64,000 nt of DNA from Methylopumilus sp026399645 (GCF_965184065.1 NZ_OZ239098.1); one strand, 5' to 3'. Positions 1 to 9,283 are shown, counted from the stretch's first letter. Notes: a model not told the origin generated them from the sequence alone. Translations and numbers: made by a program.

Positions 1-356
1 CAGAAGATATTGGGCAAGCACTAGGGTGTGGCGCTCACTTAAAGGGCTTAGAAAGAACCCAAACAGGTAATTTTCAATTGTCAGATGCCCTCTCGATCGA
101 AGCTCTTGAAGCTATAGACGTCGCATCTCGAGAAAAGATACTTTTGCCTATCGATGCATTATTAGAAGGGTTATCATCGATTGAGCTGACTTCGACTGAA
201 ACAGAAGCGATTAAAAAAGGGCAAAGCATTGATTTTATTAGCAAAAATGAAGAAGAATTACGCTTATATAGCGCTTCAGGCAAGTTTGTAGGGGTGGGCC
301 AGCCCGACCTTCAAGGACACCTCCTTCCTAAGCGCTTAATAGCAAATATATTATAA
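1..356 (+). CDS. truB: tRNA pseudouridine synthase B, 3' end
   Basis: This is the C-terminal part of TruB, which makes pseudouridine 55 in the T loop of tRNAs. The reading frame is open from base 3 and the 5' part lies outside the window. The first visible residues (EDIGQALGCGAHLKGLERT) match the conserved segment that follows the catalytic domain, and the remainder is a degenerate PUA-like C-terminal domain (VGVGQ near the end). It sits 67 bases before rpsO, the usual truB-rpsO-pnp order of proteobacteria, so it is probably the distal end of the nusA-infB-rbfA-truB operon. An internal ATG at 78 is not a real start, because homology extends upstream of it. Confidence 0.93.
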   Translation, partial: EDIGQALGCGAHLKGLERTQTGNFQLSDALSIEALEAIDVASREKILLPIDALLEGLSSIELTSTETEAIKKGQSIDFISKNEEELRLYSASGKFVGVGQPDLQGHLLPKRLIANIL

Positions 357-423
357 AAAACATATTGTTAAATCAAAAGAATACAATTAAAATACGCGGT
401 TCTGAATGAGGAGAGAAGATTAA

Positions 424-693
424 ATGGCATCAACAGCAGCTGAAAGAGCCAAAGTTGTAAGTGAATATCAACAGGCAAAGAACGATACAGGATCCCCAGA
501 AGTGCAAGTTGCACTTATCACAAGTCGTATTGGTTATTTAACAGATCATTTCAAAACCAATGCAAAAGACCATCACTCACGTCGTGGACTTTTAGCGCTT
601 GTAAGTCAACGCAGAAAATTATTGGATTACCTTAAAGGTAAGAGTTTAGGTCGCTATCAATCATTGATTGAGCGTCTAGGTTTACGTAAATAA
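424..693 (+). CDS. rpsO: 30S ribosomal protein S15
   Basis: S15 binds the central domain of 16S rRNA early in 30S assembly. The product has the standard 89 residues, with the family hallmarks TGSPEVQVALITSRI and DHHSRRGLLALVSQRRKLLDYL, and ends in the usual GLRK. A ribosome binding site (GAGGAGAGA) lies a few bases before the ATG. In enterobacteria S15 represses its own translation through a structured leader; I did not identify such a pseudoknot here. A hairpin terminator follows at 749-795, before pnp. Confidence 0.98.
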   Translation: MASTAAERAKVVSEYQQAKNDTGSPEVQVALITSRIGYLTDHFKTNAKDHHSRRGLLALVSQRRKLLDYLKGKSLGRYQSLIERLGLRK

Positions 694-748
694 TTTTTTT
701 AACTATTTAAATTAATTAGTTTAAGAAATTTTTGATTCGTAAGTTTTG

Positions 749-795
749 AAGCCGATTGCAACCCTTCTTAAAAAGGAAGATGCCTCGGCTTTTTT
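749..795 (+). terminator. rpsO-pnp intergenic terminator/processing hairpin
   Basis: The outer stem AAGCCGA (749-755) pairs with TCGGCTT (785-791), followed by a T-run. A second, weaker stem (CTTCTT with AAGGAAG) sits inside it. In other proteobacteria the rpsO-pnp gap carries an attenuating terminator plus an RNase III target used in PNPase autoregulation. This position and shape fit that role, but cleavage is an inference. Confidence 0.8.
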
Positions 796-870
796 ATTGG
801 ATGTTAAATGTTAGTTAATGTATTCGTTATTAAGAAGTGAATAACGGATGAAAAAAGAAAAGGGTAAATT

Positions 871-3000
871 ATGTTTAAAGTAATTAAGAAGAGTATAAAA
901 TTTGGTGCACACACCTTAACACTGGAAACAGGCGAGATAGCAAGACAAGCAGATGGCGCAGTATTAGTAAGTTATGGTGATACAGCGGTATTAGTGACAG
1001 TCGTAGGCAGACATGATGTTAAAGCAGGACAAGATTTTTTCCCCCTCACAGTTGATTATCAAGAAAAAACATATGCTGCAGGTAAAATTCCTGGCGGTTT
1101 TTTCAAACGAGAAGCACGTCCAAGCGAAAAAGAGACGCTGACTTCACGTTTAATCGATCGTCCATTACGTCCTTTATTCCCAGAAAGTTTTTACAATGAA
1201 ATTCAAATCGTGGCGATGGTCGTGTCATCTGATAGTGAAATTGATTCTGATATTCCAGCAATCATTGGTGCTTCAGCAGCATTAGCTATCTCCGGTATTC
1301 CTTTCTATGGACCAATTGGTGCTGCGCGTGTGGGATATATTAACGAAGAGTATGTGACGAATCCAACAGCATCACAATTAAAAGAAAGTGAACTTGATCT
1401 TGTTGTTGCGGCAACAGACTCAGCTGTATTGATGGTTGAATCAGAAGCAAAAGAATTACCTGAAAGCGTTATGTTAGGCGCTGTGCTTCACGGCCACAAA
1501 GAAATGCAAGCTGTGATTAAAATGATTAATGAATTAGCTAAAGAAGTTGGCAAAGAGCCATGGGATTGGGTTGCCCCTGAACCTGATAAAGCACTCATTA
1601 AAAAGATCCATGATTTAGCAGCAAAAGATGTTCACGCTGCATTTCAAATTAAATCAAAAGGCGAGCGCTCAGCTAAGCTAGATGAAATTAAAAATAAAGT
1701 ATTCGCAGAGCTTATTACTGAAGATACAGACACCACCGAAACTAATAAAATTAAAAATGAATTTTTTAATTTAGAAGCAAAAACAGTGCGTACACAAATT
1801 TTAGATGGAGAGCCACGTATCGACGGACGAGATACTCGCACAGTCAGACCGATTGCGATTAGATCAAGTGTTCTTTCTAGAACCCACGGTTCAGCACTTT
1901 TCACACGTGGTGAAACGCAAGCACTTGTAGTTGCTACATTAGGTACAGGTCGAGATGAGCAAACGATTGATGCACTTCAGGGTGAGTATTCAGACCGCTT
2001 CATGCTTCATTACAATATGCCTCCTTATGCAACAGGTGAAACAGGACGTGTGGGCACACCTAAGCGTCGTGAAATTGGTCATGGTCGATTAGCAAAGCGT
2101 GCATTGCTTGCTGTCCTACCTTCTAAAGAAGATTTTAGTTATACGATGCGTTTAGTTTCTGAAATTACAGAGTCAAATGGTTCAAGCTCTATGGCATCTG
2201 TATGTGGCGGTTGTTTAGCATTGATGGACGCTGGTGTCCCAATCAAAGCTCACGTGGCAGGTATTGCGATGGGTCTTATTAAAGAAGGCAATCGTGTTGC
2301 TGTTTTGACAGATATCTTAGGTGATGAAGATCATTTAGGTGATATGGATTTTAAAGTGGCAGGTACTGAAGATGGTATTACAGCGCTTCAAATGGACATT
2401 AAAATTACAGGTATCACCACTGAAATTATGCAAGTGGCATTGAGCCAAGCGAAAGAGGGACGTGAACATATTTTAGCAATCATGAAAAAAGAAATGAAAG
2501 GTAGCCGTCAAGAGCTATCTACATTTGCACCAAGAATTATTACTGTGAAAATCCATCCAGATAAAATTCGTGAGGTAATCGGTAAAGGCGGATCAGTGAT
2601 TAAAGCCTTAACTGAAGAAACTGGCGCTACGATTGATATCGAAGATGACGGTACTATTAAGATTGCTTGTGTGGACGGTCTTCAAGGCGAAGAAGCGAAG
2701 CGTCGTATCTTAGAAATCACAGCAGAAATTGAAGTAGGTCAAATCTATGAAGGTACTGTGATTAAGATGTTAGATTTTGGCGCAATTGTATCTCTACTTC
2801 CTGGTAAAGATGGCTTACTTCACATTTCACAAATTGCACATCAACGTGTGAATGCAGTGACTGACTTCTTGTCTGAAGGACAGAAAGTTAAAGTGCAAGT
2901 GATTGAAGTGGATGATAAGGGCCGTGTTCGTGTAAGTGCAAAAGCACTGATTGAGCCTCCGGCTGCTGAAGAAAAAGCAGAAAGCAAAAAAGAAGACTAA
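871..3000 (+). CDS. pnp: Polyribonucleotide nucleotidyltransferase (PNPase)
   Basis: PNPase is a 3'-to-5' phosphorolytic exoribonuclease and part of the RNA degradosome. At 709 residues it has the normal length and order: a first RNase PH domain (about 1-220, with FFKREARPSEKETLTSRLIDRP), an all-helical linker, a catalytic second RNase PH domain (about 310-545, with GSSSMASVCGG and the metal-binding GDMDFKVAGT), a KH domain (about 553-610, VIGKGGSVIKALTEETGA) and an S1 domain (about 620-690, GTVIKMLDFGAIV). The ATG is preceded by AAAGGG. It follows rpsO and ends in a strong terminator. The C-terminal tail is short, charged and Lys/Glu-rich. Confidence 0.98.
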   Translation: MFKVIKKSIKFGAHTLTLETGEIARQADGAVLVSYGDTAVLVTVVGRHDVKAGQDFFPLTVDYQEKTYAAGKIPGGFFKREARPSEKETLTSRLIDRPLRPLFPESFYNEIQIVAMVVSSDSEIDSDIPAIIGASAALAISGIPFYGPIGAARVGYINEEYVTNPTASQLKESELDLVVAATDSAVLMVESEAKELPESVMLGAVLHGHKEMQAVIKMINELAKEVGKEPWDWVAPEPDKALIKKIHDLAAKDVHAAFQIKSKGERSAKLDEIKNKVFAELITEDTDTTETNKIKNEFFNLEAKTVRTQILDGEPRIDGRDTRTVRPIAIRSSVLSRTHGSALFTRGETQALVVATLGTGRDEQTIDALQGEYSDRFMLHYNMPPYATGETGRVGTPKRREIGHGRLAKRALLAVLPSKEDFSYTMRLVSEITESNGSSSMASVCGGCLALMDAGVPIKAHVAGIAMGLIKEGNRVAVLTDILGDEDHLGDMDFKVAGTEDGITALQMDIKITGITTEIMQVALSQAKEGREHILAIMKKEMKGSRQELSTFAPRIITVKIHPDKIREVIGKGGSVIKALTEETGATIDIEDDGTIKIACVDGLQGEEAKRRILEITAEIEVGQIYEGTVIKMLDFGAIVSLLPGKDGLLHISQIAHQRVNAVTDFLSEGQKVKVQVIEVDDKGRVRVSAKALIEPPAAEEKAESKKED

Positions 3001-3024
3001 TTGTCTTAGATGAATCAAGACAAT

Positions 3025-3052
3025 AAAAAACCCGGGAGATCCCGGGTTTTTT
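3025..3052. terminator. Bidirectional terminator between pnp and dksA
   Basis: A perfect 12-bp stem of AAAAAA plus CCCGGG, a four-base AGAT loop and the complementary CCCGGG plus TTTTTT make a rho-independent terminator that works on both strands and serves the convergent pnp and dksA genes. A further 7-bp hairpin (TTGTCTT/AAGACAA, 3001-3023) lies directly after the pnp stop codon. Confidence 0.95.
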
Positions 3053-3068
3053 ATTTAAACAATATTAA

Positions 3069-3800
3069 TTAACCTGCCATTTGTTTTTCGCGAATCTCAT
3101 CAAGCGTTTTGCAATCAATACAGAGTGTTGCAGTAGGACGAGCCTCTAAACGTTTTAAACCAATTTCTTCACCACAGCCTGTGCAGTATCCATAATCTTG
3201 GCTTTCGATATTTCTTAAAGTCTCATCTATTTTTTTGATAAGCTTGCGTTCGCGATCACGATTTCTCAGTTCAAGCGCCATATCAGACTCTTGGCTTGCA
3301 CGATCATTAGGATCTGCATGTGAAGTCAGCTCATCTTGCATCGTATGCACAGTGCGATCGATATCCTGACTTAATTCCGCTTTCCATTCATTTAGAATCA
3401 CGCGGAAATGATTAAGCTGGCTTTTGCTCATATAGCCCTCACCTTTTTTAGCTTCATAAGTTCTAAATTGTTTTAGACCCTTTTGAGATGAGCCTTTAAC
3501 TTTAAGAGGGACAATTTTTGCAGAGACAGGTTTCTTAGACGCAACTTTTTTAGCTACAACGATTTTAGGCGCTGGTTTTTTCTTAGCTACAACTTTTTTA
3601 ACTGGAGCTTTTTTCTTTGCAACGACTTTTTTAGGCGCTGGTTTTTTCTTAGCTAAAACTTTTTTAACTGGCGCTTTTTTCTTTGCAACAACTTTTTTAG
3701 CGACAACTTTTTTAGGCGCTGGCTTTTTCTTAGCTACAACTTTTTTAACTGGCGCTTTTTTCTTTGCAACGACCTTTTTAGCTATTTTTTTAACTGCCAT
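3069..3800 (-). CDS. dksA: DksA-type RNA polymerase-binding factor with lysine-rich histone H1-like N-terminal tail
   Basis: DksA binds the RNA polymerase secondary channel and, with ppGpp, reprograms transcription. Residues 113-243 align with the full-length E. coli type: the coiled-coil tip has the acidic DPNDRA motif (Asp163, Asp166), followed by LELRNRDRERKLIKKI and a four-Cys zinc finger (Cys206, 209, 227, 230). Residues 1-100 are a tail made of VVAKKKAPVKK and VVAKKKPAPKK repeats, like histone H1 C-termini and AlgP-type proteins, giving 243 residues against about 150 for plain DksA. The tail probably binds nucleic acid non-specifically (inference). It lies downstream of folD on the same strand. 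Confidence 0.93.
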   Translation of the reverse strand: MAVKKIAKKVVAKKKAPVKKVVAKKKPAPKKVVAKKVVAKKKAPVKKVLAKKKPAPKKVVAKKKAPVKKVVAKKKPAPKIVVAKKVASKKPVSAKIVPLKVKGSSQKGLKQFRTYEAKKGEGYMSKSQLNHFRVILNEWKAELSQDIDRTVHTMQDELTSHADPNDRASQESDMALELRNRDRERKLIKKIDETLRNIESQDYGYCTGCGEEIGLKRLEARPTATLCIDCKTLDEIREKQMAG

Positions 3801-3896
3801 TTTTTAATCCTAAAGTAAAAACAAATGTAAATAATCGCGAAAGTTTACACTGATCGACTATGAAAGCAAGATGTAATTGACGTAATTTACGACTAT

Positions 3897-4751
3897 TTAT
3901 TGGACGGATAGCTTTTGTGCGAGAAGCGTATTTTCCATTAATGTTGCAACCGTCATAGGTCCGACGCCCCCTGGCACGGGAGTAATAAAACCAGCCCTTG
4001 TTTTTGCGATATCAAATTCAATATCACCTATTATTTTTCCGCTCTCAAGCCTGTTGATACCAATATCAATTGCAATGGCACCAGGTTTAACCCAGCTTCC
4101 TTTAATCATCTCTGGTATGCCAGCCGCTGCCACAACAATGTCCGCCAATTCAATTTTTTGTTGGAGTTTTTGGGTATAGCGATTACATATAGTGACAGTG
4201 CAGCCCCCTAAAAGAAGCTCTAAGGCCATAGGGCGGCCAACATGATTTGATGAACCAACCACGATTGCATCAAGCCCTTGGATTGCAAGCTGGGTGGCTT
4301 TAATAATCTTCATGACACCATAGGGAGTGCAAGACCTTAATTGGGGCTGCTTTATTGCTAAAAGGCCAATATTTTTAGGATGAAATCCATCGACATCTTT
4401 AAGTGGTGAAATATTTTCAAAAATGATGTCATTATTAATGTGTGAAGGTAAAGGCGACTGAACTAAGATGCCATCAATACTAGTATCATTATTTAATGTT
4501 TCAATAAGTGTTAAAAGTTCTTTTTCTGATGTTTCATTAGGCAAGTCATAAGCAATCGACTTGACGCCAATTTTTTCACAGGCCAAACGTTTATTTTTGA
4601 CATAGATGGACGACGCAGGATTAGAGCCTATAAGAACGACCGCTAAACTGGGATTGCGAATACCTTTTTTTGATCTCACATCAATTTCTTTTTTGAGATC
4701 TTGAAGAAGATTTTCAGCAATCGCTTTACCATCAATTATCTTGGCTGACAT
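3897..4751 (-). CDS. folD: Bifunctional methylene-THF dehydrogenase/methenyl-THF cyclohydrolase
   Basis: FolD interconverts 5,10-methylene-THF, 5,10-methenyl-THF and 10-formyl-THF, using NADP. The start chosen is MSAKIIDGK, giving 284 residues, the usual length; an in-frame ATG 15 bases upstream would add MMDQF. Visible motifs are the substrate-binding YVKNKRLACEKIG with catalytic Lys, VQSPLPSHIN, the cofactor loop VVGSSNHVGRPMALELL, and the C-terminal PVPGGVGPMTVATLMENT. In a methylotroph this enzyme links serine-derived and formate-level C1 units. It is followed by dksA after about 95 bases. Confidence 0.97.
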   Translation of the reverse strand: MSAKIIDGKAIAENLLQDLKKEIDVRSKKGIRNPSLAVVLIGSNPASSIYVKNKRLACEKIGVKSIAYDLPNETSEKELLTLIETLNNDTSIDGILVQSPLPSHINNDIIFENISPLKDVDGFHPKNIGLLAIKQPQLRSCTPYGVMKIIKATQLAIQGLDAIVVGSSNHVGRPMALELLLGGCTVTICNRYTQKLQQKIELADIVVAAAGIPEMIKGSWVKPGAIAIDIGINRLESGKIIGDIEFDIAKTRAGFITPVPGGVGPMTVATLMENTLLAQKLSVQ

Positions 4752-4889
4752 GAATTGATCCATCAATAAAAAAATTATCTTAACATATTGAATTTTAAAT
4801 TTGTTCCATACTTGGTGAATCTTTTGTAAGAAGAAGCATCAAAGAGTATGATTAAGATAAATTATTTTTTTAAGAGGAGCTTTAAGATC

Positions 4890-5189
4890 ATGAAGAAAAG
4901 TGTTTGGGTAATAATTTCACTAGGATTAATTTTTGGTTTAAATCCACCTATTTTTGCAGACCATCATGATAAGGGTGAGCATTGTAAAATGCATACAAAA
5001 AAATCATTTGAAGAAGCCGATAAAGATCGTGATGGAACTCTTGATCGTGAAGAAGCAAAGGTTGTTTGCAAAGAGGATTTCGATCTTATGGATAAAGACC
5101 GTGATGGTACATTGTCTAAAGAAGAGCTTAATGCATGTAAGGGTAAAAAAGGTAAATCAGGCCATAAAAAAGCCGCTAAACCAGCGTAA
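4890..5189 (+). CDS. Small secreted protein with two EF-hand motifs
   Basis: This is a 99-residue exported protein of unknown role that probably binds calcium. MKKSVWVIISLGLIFGL begins a signal peptide that likely ends near FADHH. Two canonical 12-residue EF-hand loops follow, DKDRDGTLDREE and DKDRDGTLSKEE, and the C-terminus is a Lys/Ala/Gly-rich tail. Three cysteines lie outside the loops. The start at 4890 is preferred over an in-frame ATG at 4848 because AAGAGGAG lies before it and the signal peptide begins there. It stands alone before the tRNA operon. Confidence 0.8.
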   Translation: MKKSVWVIISLGLIFGLNPPIFADHHDKGEHCKMHTKKSFEEADKDRDGTLDREEAKVVCKEDFDLMDKDRDGTLSKEELNACKGKKGKSGHKKAAKPA

Positions 5190-5226
5190 ATAGAAGAAAT
5201 GCCGAGGTCTAAGATGGCGGCTTCAT

Positions 5227-5255
5227 TTGACCTCAGCCCTTAATTAGGCTATATT
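5227..5255 (+). promoter_or_regulatory. Sigma-70 promoter of the tRNA operon
   Basis: TTGACC (5227-5232), a 17-base spacer and TATATT (5250-5255) form a near-consensus promoter, with transcription expected to begin about at 5262, two bases before tRNA-Pro. An imperfect dyad GAGGTC/GACCTC overlaps it on the upstream side. Confidence 0.8.
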
Positions 5256-5263
5256 CTCGCCCT

Positions 5264-5340
5264 CGGGGTGTAGCGTAGTCTGGTAGCGCGCCTGCTTTGG
5301 GAGCAGGATGTCGGGAGTTCGAATCTCTCCACCCCGACCA
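5264..5340 (+). tRNA. tRNA-Pro (anticodon TGG)
   Basis: A 77-base cloverleaf with acceptor CGGGGTG/CACCCCG, anticodon stem CCTGC/GCAGG and loop TTTGGGA, a T arm with GTTCGAATC, and an encoded CCA end. It is first in a Pro-Arg-His cluster read from the promoter at 5227. Confidence 0.97.
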
Positions 5341-5403
5341 GATTTAGCATCTTACTTATTATAGAAAAAAAGGATTTTCTGTAACACGCTTTGTGTTGTT
5401 AAG

Positions 5404-5480
5404 CTGCCCGTAGCTCAACTGGATAGAGCACCAACCTTCTAAGTTGGGGGTTACAGGTTCAATTCCTGTCGGGCAGGCCA
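5404..5480 (+). tRNA. tRNA-Arg (anticodon TCT)
   Basis: A 77-base cloverleaf with acceptor CTGCCCG/CGGGCAG, anticodon stem CCAAC/GTTGG and loop CTTCTAA, T arm ACAGG/CCTGT, and discriminator G followed by an encoded CCA. It is second in the tRNA cluster. Confidence 0.96.
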
Positions 5481-5494
5481 ATTTCTAGTTCATT

Positions 5495-5571
5495 GGTGGC
5501 TGTAGCTCAGTTGGTAGAGTCCAGGATTGTGATTCCTGTTGTCGTGGGTTCGAGCCCCATCAGCCACCCCA
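5495..5571 (+). tRNA. tRNA-His (anticodon GTG)
   Basis: The acceptor GTGGCTG/CAGCCAC has the extra G(-1) at 5495 facing C73, the His identity element. The anticodon stem is CAGGA/TCCTG around TTGTGAT, and the CCA end is encoded. The D stem closes with one G-U pair. Confidence 0.97.
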
Positions 5572-5644
5572 GTTTTAAATGCATTGAATCAAGAGTTAAT
5601 TGACGATATAGTCATTTCAACTTTAATTAATGTTTAATGCATTC

Positions 5645-6391
5645 ATGGACGATCAGCAACTTCTTCGATATAGCCGTCATATCTTATTGCCTGATATTGA
5701 ATATCAGGGACAAGAAAAACTTCTTAATAGTCATATTCTCATTGTAGGTGCAGGTGGTTTAGGCTCACCTATTGCAATCTATTGTGCAGCTGCGGGTGTT
5801 GGAAAAATGACGATATGTGATTTTGATGATGTAGATTTAAGTAATCTACAAAGACAAATCATTCATGACACACAATCAGTTGGCATTAATAAAGCCTCTT
5901 CTGCAAAACAGTTTATTCAATTACTTAATCCAGATGTAGAAGTGATTGCTGTGACAGAAAAACAAACTGAAGCAAGCATGAAAGTCATTGCAAAAGATGT
6001 AGATGTCATTATTGATGGCTCAGATAATTTTACGACGCGCTATGCGCTTAATCGAATCGCAGTGTCATTAAAGAAGCCACTAGTTTCAGGTGCTGCCGGG
6101 GGTTATGAAGGTCAGATTAGTGTTTTTGATATGAGACATGATAAGAGTCCTTGTTATCACTGTCTATTTCCAGATACAGGCGACCGCAGTGAAACGCGCT
6201 GTGCTGATAATGGTGTTTTTTCACCCACAGTCGGCATGATAGGAGCTGCTCAAGCTGCCGAAGTCATGAAGATTATTTTAGGCATAGGCGAGTCTTTAGA
6301 GGGGCGCTTATTATTGCTTGATGTGAAATCGATGCAATGGAAAAATATTCAACTTAAAAAAGATCCATCTTGCGCTGTTTGTTCTAAGTGA
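5645..6391 (+). CDS. moeB: HesA/MoeB/ThiF-family adenylyltransferase (MoeB type)
   Basis: This E1-like enzyme adenylates the C-terminal Gly-Gly of a sulfur-carrier protein (MoaD or ThiS). The start at 5645 (MDDQQLLRYSRHILL) gives 248 residues, matching E. coli MoeB (249); an ATG at 5630 would add five. Visible features are the nucleotide loop GAGGLGSP, the arginine finger region DLSNLQRQ, the substrate aspartate in IDGSDNFTTRY, and two zinc CxxC pairs (C170/C173 and C243/C246). There is no C-terminal rhodanese domain. moaC elsewhere in the window supports molybdopterin synthesis, but the enzyme may also serve thiamine synthesis, as in bacteria with a single MoeB/ThiF. Confidence 0.88.
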   Translation: MDDQQLLRYSRHILLPDIEYQGQEKLLNSHILIVGAGGLGSPIAIYCAAAGVGKMTICDFDDVDLSNLQRQIIHDTQSVGINKASSAKQFIQLLNPDVEVIAVTEKQTEASMKVIAKDVDVIIDGSDNFTTRYALNRIAVSLKKPLVSGAAGGYEGQISVFDMRHDKSPCYHCLFPDTGDRSETRCADNGVFSPTVGMIGAAQAAEVMKIILGIGESLEGRLLLLDVKSMQWKNIQLKKDPSCAVCSK

Positions 6392-6481
6392 TTTTTTATG
6401 GCAGACATCTGCCCTGAGGCCTGATATCACTTATCCCTATGTTAAAATGAATCTTTAACAAATCCTCTATGTGCTTTATTC

Positions 6482-9283
6482 ATGGAAAATAATCTCTCTA
6501 AACCTTTTAGCCCAAAAGATATTGAAAGTCATTGGTATGATTTTTGGGAATCAAAAGGCTTTTATCAAGCAGGCTTAGACACTAAGCAAAAAAATTCATT
6601 TTGTATTTTATTGCCGCCACCCAACGTCACAGGAACGTTGCATATGGGGCATGGGTTCAATCAAACACTTATGGATGCATTAACACGCTATCACCGTATG
6701 AAGGGCGACAACACGTTATGGCAGCCCGGTACCGATCATGCAGGCATTGCAACACAAATCGTTGTTGAAAGACAGCTGGATAAAGAAGGTATTTCAAGAC
6801 ATAACCTTGGACGAGAAAAGTTTTTAGAAAAAGTATGGGAGTGGAAAGCCTTCTCAGGCGGCACGATCACAGAGCAGATGCGTAGACTTGGCACTTCACC
6901 TGATTGGTCTCGCGAACGTTTCACGATGGATGAAGGTTTATCAAAAACGGTGACAGAAACATTTGTCAGTTTATTTAAAGAAGGACTGATTTATCGCGGT
7001 AAACGTTTAGTAAATTGGGACATTCAATTACAGACAGCTGTATCTGATTTAGAAGTAGTGCAAGAAGAAGAGGATGGATTCTTGTGGCATATTCAATACC
7101 CACTCGCATCTGGTGATGACCATTTAACTGTTGCTACCACTCGACCTGAAACAATACTGGGTGACGTTGCGATTATGGTTCATCCTGAAGATGCACGATA
7201 TCTAAAACTTGTTGGCCAAATGGTAAAACTTCCTTTATGTGATCGTGAAATTCCAATCATTGCAGATGATTATGTTGATCAAACATTTGGGACAGGTGTT
7301 GTTAAAGTAACGCCCGCGCATGACTTCAATGACTATGCTGTAGGGTTGCGACATAAGCTACCTATGATAAGTGTGTTGACGCTCGATGGACATATTAACG
7401 AGGCAGCACCTAAGGCCTATCAAGGGCTAGATCGATTTGCTGCACGTAAAAAAATTGTAGAAGATTTAGAGCTCCAAGGGTTTCTTGTAAAAACTGAAAA
7501 ACATAAACTTAAAATTCCACGAGGGGATCGAACAGATGTGGTGATAGAACCAATGCTCACTGATCAGTGGTTTGTGGCCATGACTAAAAAAGGTCATGAC
7601 GGAAAAAGTATTACAGAAAAAGCTCTTGATGTTGTGAAGACGGGTGAAATTAAATTCTTTCCAGATAACTGGGTGAATACGTATAACCAGTGGCTGAACA
7701 ACATTCAAGATTGGTGTATTTCAAGGCAGCTTTGGTGGGGTCATCAAATTCCAGCTTGGTATGGCGATGATGGTCAGGTGTGGGTTGCGCATAATGAGGA
7801 AGAAGTAAAAGCCTTAGCTTTAAAAGATGGCTATAAGGGAAGTTTAAAACGTGATCCAGATGTCTTAGATACCTGGTACTCATCAGCGCTATGGCCTTTC
7901 TCAACCCTTGACTGGACGCCTGATTATCCAAAGGTGTCAAACCCAGCTCTCGATCTTTATTTGCCCTCGACAGTATTAGTGACAGGTTTTGATATTATCT
8001 TTTTTTGGGTCGCTCGAATGGTCATGATGACTAGACACATTACTGGAAAGATTCCATTTAAGCATGTTTATGTGCATGGACTTATTCGTGATGCAGAAGG
8101 CCAGAAGATGAGTAAGTCGAAAGGAAATGTCTTGGATCCTATCGATTTAATCGATGGCATTTCACTTGAAGCACTTATTGAAAAAAGAACAACCGGGCTT
8201 ATGAATCCAAAACAAGCCGAATCAATTACTAAAAAAACACGCAAAGAATTTCCAGAAGGTATCGCCGCTTTTGGTACAGACGCCTTACGTTTTACTTATA
8301 CAAGCTTAGCGAGTCCCGGACGTGATATCAAATTTGATCTTCAACGATGTGAAGGCTATCGAAATTTCTGCAATAAATTATGGAATGCGACACGCTTTGT
8401 TCTTATGAACTGTGAAGGCAAAGAAAACGGTTTTGGCAAATGCGTAGATGGTTACCTTGCATTTTCAAAAGCTGATCGTTGGATTGTGAGCGAATTACAG
8501 AATAGAGAAGTGGCTATTGAAAAAGCATTTTTAGATTACCGATTTGATTTACTGTCACAAGAGCTTTACCAATTTGTTTGGGATGAGTTTTGTGATTGGT
8601 ATCTTGAGGTTGCTAAAGTTCAATTGCAAATGGGTAGTGAAGGAGAGCAGAGGGCGACACGGCGAACACTTTTACGCGTGCTCGAGATTATTTTGCGATT
8701 AATACATCCAGTGATGCCTTTTATTACCGAAGAAATTTGGCAAACGATTGGCCCTATGAATGGGAAAAAAAGTCCTTCAATTATGCTAGAGCCTTATCCA
8801 CAAAGTGACAGTAAAAAAATTGACCAAGAAAGTATTCAATGGATGTCTACTTTGAAGGAGATGGTAGATGTATGCCGAAAACTTCGCGGCGAAATGAATA
8901 TTTCCCCAGCACAAAAAATTCCACTTGTGATCGCAGGAAATAAAAACTCACTTGAGCTCTATGCTCCCTATCTTAAAGCGCTTGCTAAATTAACTGATGT
9001 TGAAATTGTGGAAGAACTTCCAGCAATCGATGCACCAGTAATGTTAGTGAAAGACTTTAAATTAATGCTTAAGGTTGAAGTAGATGCTGCTGAAGAAAAA
9101 GAAAGAATTACAAAAGAACTTAATCGTATTCAAGTTGAAATCCAAAAAGCTAAAAGTAAGCTAGAAAATGCCAGCTTTATAGATAGAGCGCCCGAGGCAG
9201 TGGTAGCACAAGAAAAAAAACGTTTAGAAGAGTTCTTAGAGAGCTTTGAAAAGCTTAATGCACAATTAAAAAAGTTAGCTTAA
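6482..9283 (+). CDS. valS: Valyl-tRNA synthetase
   Basis: ValS charges tRNA-Val. The 933-residue class I synthetase shows the HIGH-type motif (PPPNVTGTLHMGHG, about residues 46-59), the editing domain with TTRPETILGDVAI, the KMSKS loop (KMSKSKGN, near 542), an anticodon-binding domain rich in W and E, and the C-terminal coiled-coil arm typical of ValS (about 865-933). It starts with ATG after an AT-rich gap. Its last nine bases overlap the end of the convergent tusA gene. Confidence 0.98.
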   Translation: MENNLSKPFSPKDIESHWYDFWESKGFYQAGLDTKQKNSFCILLPPPNVTGTLHMGHGFNQTLMDALTRYHRMKGDNTLWQPGTDHAGIATQIVVERQLDKEGISRHNLGREKFLEKVWEWKAFSGGTITEQMRRLGTSPDWSRERFTMDEGLSKTVTETFVSLFKEGLIYRGKRLVNWDIQLQTAVSDLEVVQEEEDGFLWHIQYPLASGDDHLTVATTRPETILGDVAIMVHPEDARYLKLVGQMVKLPLCDREIPIIADDYVDQTFGTGVVKVTPAHDFNDYAVGLRHKLPMISVLTLDGHINEAAPKAYQGLDRFAARKKIVEDLELQGFLVKTEKHKLKIPRGDRTDVVIEPMLTDQWFVAMTKKGHDGKSITEKALDVVKTGEIKFFPDNWVNTYNQWLNNIQDWCISRQLWWGHQIPAWYGDDGQVWVAHNEEEVKALALKDGYKGSLKRDPDVLDTWYSSALWPFSTLDWTPDYPKVSNPALDLYLPSTVLVTGFDIIFFWVARMVMMTRHITGKIPFKHVYVHGLIRDAEGQKMSKSKGNVLDPIDLIDGISLEALIEKRTTGLMNPKQAESITKKTRKEFPEGIAAFGTDALRFTYTSLASPGRDIKFDLQRCEGYRNFCNKLWNATRFVLMNCEGKENGFGKCVDGYLAFSKADRWIVSELQNREVAIEKAFLDYRFDLLSQELYQFVWDEFCDWYLEVAKVQLQMGSEGEQRATRRTLLRVLEIILRLIHPVMPFITEEIWQTIGPMNGKKSPSIMLEPYPQSDSKKIDQESIQWMSTLKEMVDVCRKLRGEMNISPAQKIPLVIAGNKNSLELYAPYLKALAKLTDVEIVEELPAIDAPVMLVKDFKLMLKVEVDAAEEKERITKELNRIQVEIQKAKSKLENASFIDRAPEAVVAQEKKRLEEFLESFEKLNAQLKKLA

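Noticed and set aside
7466..7940. Two overlapping minus-strand ORFs inside valS
   Set aside because: They lie opposite the conserved ValS catalytic domain and show no independent coding signs.
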